A stretch of DNA of 64,000 nt from Bimastos eiseni. Its lineage: Eukaryota > Annelida > Clitellata > Crassiclitellata > Lumbricidae. The notes beneath the pieces were generated by a model. It made no database searches. It had not been told where the DNA came from and worked only from the letters and a program-made list of their open reading frames with translations. The stretch lies in contig OY365814.1 in the NCBI GenBank assembly GCA_959347315.1, positions 1,907,161-1,971,160 of the forward strand. Direction: 5' to 3'. Shown piece after piece: positions 42,851 through 54,800 of the stretch (position 1 is its first letter; every line of letters begins with the position of its first letter). The position numbers and the translations under genes are program-made.

Positions 42851-45800
42851 CTGAAAATGAGGAAAACAAGAGTAGGACTAAGACGAGGAAATGGATAAAT
42901 CAGAGGTAGAGGAAGAAGAGAAAAAGAAAAATTAATAGGAATGAATGGCAGCTATGTTCACAGAAACAATCTGATTGCTATAAAGCTGCTTATGCCAATT
43001 GTATGCTCCAGAATTGACTACTGCAATTCCCTTCACATTGGTCTTGCTAAGGTTCGTCTCTCTCTTCTTCAGTCAGTACTTAAGACAGCTGCCAGACTGA
43101 TACCCTGCTCTCCTCGGTACACTCACATCTCTACTTTTATGTTTTATGTTTGGCTTCCTCTCCATGCTTGAAAACAATTTAAAATCGTCATTCTAATCGA
43201 TCTTTACGGCTCAGTGGGGTCTTGGCCCGAAATATCTGGTTGACACAATACTTCAGCTGCATTCAGCTTCCTCCATTCGTCCACTTCACTCATTCAATAG
43301 ACTTGACCACTTGGTTCCTTGCAGGTCTACTAGAACAACTATGGCTCAGTTTCGACCCCTTGCTACAATTGGTCCCCCTCTGGCATGTGCTTTTCCTTCT
43401 GCCCACTCTAAAATTCTATATGACAGTCTCTCATCTTATTTCACTGTTTTTTAAAACCTAGCTGTTTCTTTCGTAGGGCCTTGGCACTGGCAGCGCTTCT
43501 GGATGGTTCACCACGGCTGTTAGAGCCGCTTTATAAATGTTTGAACTAAAAATATGATTCGCTTTGATGTAAAAAATAAGGCTAGCCATGTCAATTTCAA
43601 TTTGAATAAGTAAGCCAAAAATAGCTCAGCAAATTTTAAATGTTTGACTGAATAATCACACAAGTTTAATTTCAAATTCCTATTAGGGCATAACCGAGTA
43701 GACAATTTCCACCGAGTACCGAATCCGAGTATTTGGATGAATTATTTGCCAGATCCGGGTATGAACCAAATAGTAGCGGCAAATCTGACCAGCGAGTAGT
43801 GCGGCCAGCCTTGAAAATTTGGTACGCAATACCGGCAATATGCATGTTCCGTACCTGATATTCATTTAAAGCATATTGAAAGATGTACCATAATTTCGTA
43901 AAAAATTGATCTTTTATCTTTCTTTTGATATGCAATTGCGTATTTTGCTTCCATGCAGTGCCGCTCCTACCAGCGAGTACCATCCGTAGGCAAAGCGCAG
44001 TTAACCTGCCACGTGCACAGCAACGGAGAACTATCAATGCAGTCTATAGCAATGGCCTTCATAATAGCATATTGTCGCACTCTAAGCAATAACAATATAT
44101 TTATTATTTAGTAACTTTATCTGTGAAAAAAATGTAATACCTTATTATAAAATTTGAAATATGAAGCTATCAATGACATCTTTACTCACTAATTTTTCCC
44201 CGAAAGTGAGTGGAGCCAATTCAAGCGGGAAAATTACGTTTGTGATAAATTTTGATTGCCATATGGGGAATGCAATCAAAAGAAATTAAAATATATAAAT
44301 TACCATTATTTTAAAGAAATTCAATGGAATTTTAAGGTCTTGTTTCATTAATCAATAACTTGTAAGTAAGTTCGTTAGTCCTATATTTATTTGATGAAAA
44401 AAATTTTTTTATCCAAAAAAATAGTTTTACCAAAAAAAGTTATTTTTAGCTATTTGCGGGTGTCATATTTGCCGAGGCGATTTCTGGTTATGCCATACTT
44501 CCTATGCATGCAAAAATGGAACAAGTAAGTCTGTACATCCGGATGACAAGAGCTGATTGTCAATTAGTTAAATATAAACTTAATTAATTACCAAATTAAT
44601 TAATAAGTCTTAAATAACAAATAAAGTTGCTAATTCCAATTTAATATGTCTAATTCCAATAACATTTCTTTGCATAGCTTCCAAATCGCCTCACCAAAAT
44701 ACTTTCAAGCTGAAACAATTGGCAAACGGCAATGCATTAAGAATTCCAAAATGGCAAGCTAAAATCTCACATCCAACTTACCAAATGCAAAGCTCGGTGT
44801 GGCAGCGTTGAAATTGAATCCCGCACTTTGCCCCTGAGGATTTGTACCGGACTGCATGGCACCTGGGAAATTGAATCCCGTACTTGGAGTCTGGGAATTA
44901 GCTCCTGGCTGAGAGACAGAGTTGAACCCCAATCCTGCATTTGGCATCTGGGAATTTGTCCCAGACTGCATAGCACTTTGGAAATTAAAGCCCGACTGCG
45001 GTGGGTTGCTACCTGCGGTCTTCCCAAAGGCAAATCCACCTGCGGTCGAATTTGACCCAAAGGTCGGCGCAGGAGTGGAATTCTTCCCAAAGGCAAAACC
45101 TCCAGAAGAGTCAACCGAATTCGCATTGCTGTCCACTTTCGATCCGAAGAAATTGAAGCCGGGTTGCTGTTGAGATTGGGTGGCTTGCGAACTCACCCCC
45201 AGGGTCGAGTTGTTGCTTGGGGTTGATGGAAACAGGACCCTTCTCAAGTCTTGTGGGGTTGACTGGTTGGTCGCAGCAACGTCTGGGCGGTTGAACTGTA
45301 GCCCCGAGGGCTTGTTGTCAAAGTTGTTGTTTGGCGTTCCAAAGGGATTAGCTGTTGCCGCACCGCCTCCAAATGGGTTAGAAGCTGTTGTGCTGCTGTT
45401 GAAAGGATTTGAAGGTGGTAGAGTACTACCAAAGCTGTTAGCAGTTGCAGAGTTGCTACCAAAGGTATTAGCAGTTGCAGAGTTGCTACCAAAGGTATTA
45501 GGAGTTGCAGAGTTGCTACCAAAGGTATTAGCAGTTGTCACATTGTTCCCAAAGGTATTACCCATTGCAATGTTGCTACCAAAAGTATTAGCTGCTGTAG
45601 CATTGCTACCAAAGGTGCTTTGAGTTGCTGCATTGCTCCCAAAGGTATTAGCAGTTGGCATGCTGTTGCCAAAGGGATTAGCGGTTGTCAGATTGCTGCC
45701 ACTGGCCTGCTGTTGCTGCACGTTGCCAAATGCAAAGCCAACAGCTACTGAAGGATTAGCGGTTGTTGACAGAGACGACTTGCCAAAGCTGAACTGTGGA

Positions 45801-48800
45801 GTAGCAGCATTACTAGCAAAACTGCTACTAGCAGTTGTCTGGGCATTGCCTGAATTTCCAAATGCACCTCCCACCATCTGTTTGGTACTAGAATTACCGA
45901 ATGCAAAAGCACTAGCCGCTGTCGGAATACTGCCTGAAATGTTGCCAGATGTCAGGTTTGTGCTAGGGTTGCCAAAGGCAAAACCACCAGCAGCCGGTTT
46001 TGTAGCACCCGAATTTCCAAATGAATAGTTACTAGCAGTTGTCTGTGTATTTCCAGAATTCACAAGGGATAAGCCACTAGCAGTTGTTTGCACAACACCA
46101 GAATTTCCAAATGAGAAGCTATTGGCAGGAGTTTGTGGAGTAGCAACTGCAAAGCTACTAGTAGTTGCCTGCAGAGTTCCAGAGTTTCCAAATGCAAAGC
46201 TACTAGTAGGTTTCTGCGCAGGACCAGAATTTCCAAATGAAAAGCTATTAGGAGTTGTCTGCATAGCACCCAAGTTTCCAAATGCAGAGCTACTAGCAGT
46301 TGTTTGTGTACTGCCAGAATTACCGAATGCAAAGCTACTAGCAGTTGTCTGACTAGCACCAGCATTTGGAAATAAGAAGCTACTAGTTGCTTGTGTGGGT
46401 GCTTGCTGGGTTGCAAAATTTCCAAATGCAAAGCTATTAGCAATGGCCTGTGCTGGCCCAGCATTTCCAGTTGTATTTTTCTGTGAAGTGCTAACATTTC
46501 CAAACGAAAGGCCACTAGCTGTTGTCTCAGATGTGACAACCAATGACTTTGCATTGCCAAGGTTGCCAGCAGTTGCCTGGGTGCCGAGCTTGCCAAATGC
46601 AAAGCCACCCGTTGTTGTCTGATCGTTGTCTTTAGTAGCAGTCAACACAACATTATTAGTGTCACCAAAAGCCAAGGGGCCACCGACCGCATTCGCAAGG
46701 AAGCCCGAGGCCACCCGAGCATCACCCGAAGCAGAAAAAGCACCAGCCGACAACACAGCAGCTTTTGGGGTGGTGTTGCTGGTGTTGCCAAACGACACAA
46801 TGGTTGTCTGTGCGTTGCTTGAAGTCCCAAAGGGAGACACAACACTAGTGACTTTCAATCCAGCAACAGCTGTTAATGAGCTTGATTCAAAAGACTGGCC
46901 ATTGAGACTGATGGCGCTTCCAAGCTTACCCTCAACAGGGGCACCACTGGAGGGTACCGTAAAGGTGCCAAAGCTCGAATCACCTGCACTGAATCCCTTC
47001 TGACCGGCCTCCAAGGACCTTCCCGGATTCAAATGACTGCCAGAGGAATTCTGGGTGATAGAGACAGTACCGTTGGAGCTGACAGTGACGGTTGATATGG
47101 CTGGAGTGGTAGAGGGGTTAACAACCAATGTTGATGACCCAAAGGTGAAACTGGCGCTGGCAGCAACAGGCGTCGAGGTGGAAACAGGATTCTGCAAGAC
47201 CGCCGCCGTGGATTCTGAGAGTGCGGCGCCCGCGATTTGAGACTTCAAGGCATTGGCGCCAATGATTCCGGAATTGGTGCCTGTCTGAACCTGGCTACCT
47301 GTGGACCCTGTCCCGAGGGTGGCAGACACGAGAGCGGTTCCACTTCCCCGGAATGTGGTCGATGTGTTTCCAAGAGCGACGCTACTGGTCACTGGCAATG
47401 GCACCGTTGATGCTGGCACTACAATGGATGAAAACATTGGATGATGAAATCCTTTGTTCTAAGATTTTATTATGACTATGGATGCTATTATTGTGATCGC
47501 TACATTTAATAACTCTTATAAAGCCATGACTATTGAGCAGAAGCCATTGATGGATGAGACGGTCCTTGCAGAAAAACCAGTTAATAATCATAAACGATCA
47601 GAGAAGTTCGATACATACACACACATATATAGTCACATACACACATACATACACACACACTGTCAGGAAAGAGACCACCTACTGATAATATGAAAATAAA
47701 TAGTAATTATTCATCAGTTTTCAATTAAATACCAAAACCAGGATCTATCATATTCTATGCAGCATTAGATAAATATGTCAGGATTAAAACGGTTTTGGAA
47801 TATTCAAAATCAATGAATATTATAATTTTCATGTCATCATTAGGGGTCGTTTTTTCCTCGGACACAGTGCATACAAAGCATCGGCCGCTCTCCTCTGATA
47901 TTTTTGCAATTTTACTTGAAGCGATCATCAACCGACCGATATGATACGAGAAGTCACTGGATAAGAATTCAATCATTCATTGATAAGTTTATAGAGCTCC
48001 TTTATAAGGTATCTACTCAAAAGCGCTCCCAACTCAAGCCCTGACAAATAGATAAGTTATCAAATGACCATAAAATGACCACCACAGGATTTAGGGAGCA
48101 GACATAACTCCAGTTAAAGGTCATTCCAAACAATAGAGGTCACCACTGATTGGTAATTGTATTGTATCTATAAAAATAAGCGTTGACTATAACTTATATC
48201 TATAAATATAAGTATTGTATCTATAAATATAGGTATTGTAATTATAAATATGGTATCTATTAATTTATATAGCACCTCTCACAGTGCACATCGATCAGAG
48301 GTTATTCCAGTGCAAGAGAATAGAAAGCGGTCTTGAAAAGAGTCAGTTTGCTAAACAGTTAGTAAGGATGAATGTGCGGCTCCATCATTCAAGGCCAATG
48401 AAGGCAAATGTTTCAGCCCAAGTAGGACAACAATATGAATGTAGACAGAATTTATCTATTAAATACATACACTATGCAGCACCGCATCTCACCAGTTGTT
48501 CGTTCCTCCACTTGGAACACCCTTCAGAGATGCATCTATTGCTAAGGAATAATGTGCCATTGTTTTACAAGTTGCCTCCGACTGATTTGTATCACAATGG
48601 TTTAGCTGGAAATATCTCCAAGTACATTCATTGAGGAGCACTACATAAATGTTGCAATGAAAGAATTCAAATTTATTATCTAAGAGAGGCTTCTCTGCTC
48701 CACTCACCACTATCGGTTTCGTCCTCTCCTTCAAAGAATCCTTGCAAGAGACGAGAGGCTCGAGAGTTCAAGAGGTCACGATCGCGTTCAAAATCATCAG

Positions 48801-51800
48801 CTGAGAACTCCACTGACGCCTGCAAAGACAAGAGTGACATTAAAATCCAAATCTTATTAAAATTCACAAGTAATTAATTATGTTGATTGGCTAGAGCGGT
48901 CAGTTTATGACGTGGAGGGAATGGGTATTGACGCTCGTCTGAGGAGTTACTCTATAGGCTCCTTGACCAAGTCCTCTGTGCACAATTCCTCAGAAATATA
49001 TTAACTGCAATTGCACTACAGAAGTGCTGTGCACTTCTCAACAAAATATAAGAAGGAAATATCAAATTACAGTTGTATTGTATAAATGTGTACCTGAGCA
49101 CACCTTAGTGTGTTTTAAGAAACTCATATTCTGATTCATGGCCTTATATTTTATTAATATAATTTTTTAAATTAAAATTGCTCATCTTTTTATGTGGGTA
49201 ATCCAGCTGTAGCAAGTAGTATAATTATTCATCAGACACAGATTACTGCATTTCTCAGGTGTTCAAACCTAAGAACATTTATAAATACATTGATAAACTA
49301 CGTAATTGATACAGATATAGACACATACCAATACAGATATATACAGAAATTGATGAAGATATAGACACATACCAATACAGATATATACAGATTTACACAA
49401 ACATCAATAGAGATATATATAAATTATACACACATATTGATAAAGATTTAAAACTACTGATAAACACACATATACCAATAAGCTCACCTTCACCTCGCTC
49501 GATTCCACCATCTGTGCTCGCAAATCCTTCGATGGTGTCACAATCGGTGATGACGAGCGCACGCTGCTCAACATCGTGACTCGGTTCTTGACGCTCCCAT
49601 CACGTACGAGAAGAGGCGCCCTCTGTACGCTGTCGACATCCTGGAGGCGAGGCAGCAGATTAAGCGGGGTGCTGCGATCGCTGCTCGGGATCGAATGAGC
49701 TCGATCTGATCGGTGTCCTGATCGAAGGTCCTCATCTTGGTGAGTAGGACTGAAATTGCGATCAAACCAAAAAGTCATCTTAGTGCAATTCTGGGGCCAT
49801 ATTGATGGTTCCATGATAAAAGATTCACAGAAAAGTGTTCACGATGAGACGTTATTATTCGCCCATTGTATTCGGCAAAATAGAAATTGGATTGACGATA
49901 ATATAATTAAAATAACTCTTGCTGAATTTGAATTGGCAAGCATCATTTGAATCAATCAAACTTTTATTTAAGGAAGAATAATCAATAATCCAACTCCTAT
50001 TTCAGCAACCAATATTTTCACCTTTTTAACATCTAATTATGAATTTTGTTCAAACATCCAATTTCTATTTAAATAAGAATCAATACAACTTTTATTTTAC
50101 TGAATACAGCGTGAGAATACTTTTGTCTGTGAATAGTTTGCATCAACTATTTGTAAGTGAACCATATCACACGCATATCGTTAAACGAACTCATTATTAA
50201 ATTCTTATTAATTAACAGATTCTAGAGAACCAGTGTAGATGAGACAATCACTGAGCAACAAAGGGTCAGTTCACAGCAAATAACAGCTACAAGTCTCTGA
50301 TGACTTTGTGGAACAATGATAAGTCTGGAAAATATGGACAAGGTTATCATCTATGATTACATCAGACATGACTAGATTAGGAACACCACAATTACAATTA
50401 ACGATGAACCGAAACTCGGCTCAAAACTGTGCTCGTCCCGAGTTTCGTAGTACTCGACATAAACTCAGACAAACAATGGGTCAGAGTTTTAATCTCTCAG
50501 ATTTCCTGTTTTGAAAACGAAATTCGAATTCCTTTAATTTATAAAACGACAATCGATCAAACTAAACACAAAACTGCTGCTATTATTAGTACTCACTAAT
50601 TACGACTTACCTGTGTAAACTAAAGAAGAACTTTAAAAAAAGAGAGCACACACAAGACAAGGCTACAGCAAACAAGATTAGATTAATTATATTACAATTA
50701 TATTATTGTGTGGCCGATCGGTTAGAGCGGTCAGCCTGTAACGTTCAGTTTGTGCTGAGCGCGCGGGTTCGAGCCTCGTCTGGGGCGTCACTGTGTAGGG
50801 ACCTTGGGCAAGTCCTTCGCGCACAATTGCTCTGCAGTACAACTGCAATTGCGCCATCAAGGCATGTGTGTGGACTTCTGAGCAAAAAATTTTGGAAGAA
50901 GGGCGGTATCAAATTTTGGTAATAAATAAATAAATGTAGACATGATTAGATTATCGAGGATTAGATCATGCTCAGCATCTGAGGCTAGTCTCGAACCTGT
51001 TTGCTCGACTCGGTCGGCTTAAACGGCTCGAGCAACGGCTCGTCCGGCTAGATGCTCGTCCTCCGTCCTCAACAAGTGGCATGCTCTCATCCTGGCTGCT
51101 CGCTGCCCGCGACTGGCTCAGACTTTTGGCACGCTGTGTACAAAAAAATAAAACAGGACAGGTAGGAGATTATCTTAGACACTAGGTACAAGTTTGATGT
51201 GCTTAGCTGAAAGAAATAAAATCAGCAAAAATATATAAGAAGAGGCTACAGCAAAAAGAGCATTAATTAATAATTATTTTCATTTAGTTTCAAACTGATA
51301 AACCGCAGTATAATTACAAGTACAGTATGAACGAATGACAACAGGCCACATGCTTAATCTATGCAAATCATAGAAAAGCTACATGGCGATAATCAGTCTA
51401 AAATTGGATTTCTACAACCGATACTTGATTTGCCAAAGAAATAATACTAACAGCACAGATGAGATCGTATGCTAGGATAATATCAGTGTGAGGGACCATA
51501 GGGTAATGGAGAACACACTGGAGTGTAGAGCTGAGGAACCGAGTTCGATACCTGTCTACCCTGGAAGGCTGACTAGTAGGGTGGTCCACGATACAATGGT
51601 AAAACTTCAACTTTGTCAGAACTAGTCTCCACAAGTCTTAATCTGTTCTACCTCACGCAAGTAAGATACGGTCCAAATGTGAAGCAGATTGGAGCATTTC
51701 TAGAGGTCCCTCAAAGACCTAACATTCTTCTCATTACACCACAGTCAAGTGAGAGATTATTGACTGTAAGCTGTCGCTCAGAAAATTATTATTCAAACTG

Positions 51801-54800
51801 CTTACTCCCTTAGTGTTCAACTATTGGGTTTTACACTGGTTTTAAAAATATCAAATGCAGTCAAATACACATCATTATTAATTATTCTTTGCCACATTGG
51901 GAAATGCTTTTGCCTATAAAAGTATGATTGAACGTCCTTTCTTCCGCTTTTACTGGAGCCTTATTTTGACCAACAGGAGGTTCCAGGCAATACATTGACT
52001 TGGCGACGTATGAAGTGGCTTCCGATACGTCATCGGAAGTCACTTCATACGTCGCCAAGTCAATGTATTGCCATCTTTTGACGCACACATTTCTGCTCTT
52101 CGACAAGAAATGGTGAAATTCTGCAAGGCAGCTCTGGAAGCGTTACATCCCAGAGAAGATTACAAGGAATTCTTGAATCTCATGGGTTGTGAAAATGGAG
52201 CATCGGTTTCCTTCTGGGCACCTGGAGCATTCCATCATGCATGCTGGTTGGCAGACACCATCTATGGCATTTAAATATTTATTTTCTATTGGCAGATCTC
52301 TCTCACTATTAAAGAAATGCACAGTGTAAAAGAGCTGGCCCAATTTGTGAGCCAGTGAGCCGGGCCTATGCTGGGTTCTGGCACGACGCCCCTCTGCCCC
52401 TACGAGCACTACTTAGTGATCTACTGTTGCTTGAGGAGCTGAATGAACATTTCAATATGACAGTGGCAAAGGCTGCCTCGACTGTGTTTGACAGGCATCT
52501 GTGGCACATTCAGAAATTTTGGTTTGCTTGTCATTGTTTGATGATAGGATTGGAGCAGAAGTGCAAAACTTATGGTGACAAATCTTCGCCTTCCACAGTC
52601 TATCAATATTCTGTGAAAAGCCTCAGTCGTCCCCCGAACCTTTCAGCTCAGTTGGCTTTGCATCTTGCTTCACAGAAAGAACTCCAAATGTCATCTTTGT
52701 GACCAAATGCAACTGTCATCTTTGACGTTCTGCACCTGAATGGTAAATAGAAGGCTCAAATCTTTCTGGGAATGGACCCTGAAAAATAGTGCGAAGACCC
52801 CTCCTACCAGGAGCTCCGGACGGCAGCATCGATAATGACAGTTGTGAATTACTCTGCTGCGAGAGAGCCATTGCCTTGATGCAGCAGTATAATTCATCAC
52901 TGACAAAGAATGAAAATCAGAATTAGTTCCTTCTTTACCTGTGAAATACCACAGGAAGATCTATCCAACCTGCTCTAAGGTCAGGCTGATGAAGATGCCA
53001 TTGGGCACTCAGGGCAGGGAATGACTGAATGACTGTGTTATTCAAGAAGAGTTCTAGTGTATCCATAACATTCCACAACAACATTGAATGTTAGCAATCC
53101 TTCTCCTGTATAGCTCATGTATTACATGTTATTTTCAACTCGAATTCTGTTTTTTGTTCCTCAATGCACAATTTGCACATTAACGACTTCTAGTTTACAT
53201 GGTGGGACACTTTGACCTTGAGCGACCTCTAAATACTCATCAATACTCTCTCAAATTTGGTAGAACAGTAGGCAGACATAGAACAAAAAGAGAGTTGTGG
53301 AGCACAATTCTGAGCAATTTAAATTTTTTGGACCACCCTACTGACTAGTGCTGACTAGGCGATGGGAAAATCACATGCACAATGTAATGGATGCTTTGTT
53401 TGGCTGTTGAACAGTTAAATTCGACTCCTGTAATAACTTGTCATCATTTGTTCATACTGTACTTGTAATCATATTGCAGTTTATCATAATTAAATTTAAA
53501 AAAATTATTATCATTAATATAATTGTCATTATTATTATCGTTATCAGAATTGGTATCATTAGAATTACTACTATCATTATTATTATTATTATTTTATTAA
53601 TAATGATAAAACTAATAAAATAACACTAATAATAATAGCAGTTAAAATAATAATAATTATTTTTTATTCATTCATTCATTACGAAGATTAATATAGCGCC
53701 TCTTCAAGTCTACTACTCAGGAGCGCTCCCAATTCCGGCACGGCTAAAAAGAACAGTTTTACGGCAAGTATAAAACGAAGTCTGATTGGACCCTTGGCAA
53801 CAACCGCAACGCCAACAGGAGCGTGTTCCACAGCGAGGGGCCAACCACTGAGAAAGCACGATTCTGTTTAGCAGTTGTACAGGCAAATGGGACAATCAGC
53901 AGGCCTCGCTCAGTAGAGCGGAGACCCGGTACATTTAAAGTAGAGTAACAGAGATCGTGAAGATAGGCAGGGGCAAGACCTAGCAAGGACCGTCATACCC
54001 AAGAGATGATATGGTACGAGATTTGCTGATGGTGGGGGAGCCAGCGGAGCATATAGCCGGAGACATCATTATTATAAATATTATTATTATATTACCGTAA
54101 TTCTTTCTTCCCAACGCAGGTGCGACGAGTACGAAGCATCAATGACATTTCTGACTCCGCAGCCAAAACTCAGTGGAGGAGACGAATTCTGGCAGAGTTT
54201 CTTAACGATGCCTTCAACGACATCTGGCGACTGACCCGGCGTTCCGTCAGTTACTTCAAAGTCATCGCGAAGCGCTCGACGTTTCATTCCACGCGACATC
54301 AGGGTTTCGGAAGGGGCAAGTTCATCTTTTCGAGAACATCTCAATACAGAAAACAATCTATTAAGTACGTCACGGTCGAAGCTAAAGGATGACGCTCCTC
54401 TTGTACGGTCACACTTAAACTCCAGCAATGCCAGTCCCAAGCATGGACAAAGGAGGAGGGTGACACTAATAATCTTTGTTATAACAGTGTTGTTGAACTG
54501 CAACTACCACTGTTCTGTTAAAGTCTGCTCCTCTCTTTCATCAGTATCTGCTGGAAAGTACGTTGTCCTTGGTCCACATCTTGTCTTCTGCTGGCGGTCA
54601 TTCACTGTTGCCGGTCCCTCCATCTGGAACTCTCTACCTCATCATGTTCACAGCTCTGTCAGCAAGACTGTCTTTTGATCTAAGCTGAAAACTCTACTTA
54701 ACTTTCTCTACCATTTCAAAAACTTTCTCTACCTTAACTTAATTTACTTTATCTGAACTTTCTATACCTTGTCAGATACGTTGCTTCTTTTCTTTTGAGA

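Larger units (their letters stand above)
51575..53342 (+). mobile_element. 1.77-kb DNA transposon with 14-bp inverted ends, carrying a dead gene
   Basis: AGTAGGGTGGTCCA at 51575-51588 is exactly reversed at 53329-53342. GACT directly flanks both ends, and longer CTGACTAGT words overlap the borders. Inside is a plus-strand relic gene (52032-53010). It sits in intron 5 of the POM121-like gene in the opposite direction. The superfamily is not evident from the ends. A 4-bp target duplication is possible but short. Confidence 0.7.

Noticed and set aside
43520..44037. 121-codon minus-strand open frame inside the last intron as an extra exon
   Set aside because: Exons 9 and 10 join directly in phase, and no acceptor/donor pair around this frame preserves it.
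45180..47003. Several plus-strand and alternative-frame open frames (75-180 codons) across the FG exon
   Set aside because: They are shadows of the in-frame FG repeats of exon 9. The true frame is set by splice phases on both sides.
50710..50922. 70-codon plus-strand open frame
   Set aside because: It coincides with the SINE from head to tail and has no protein family.
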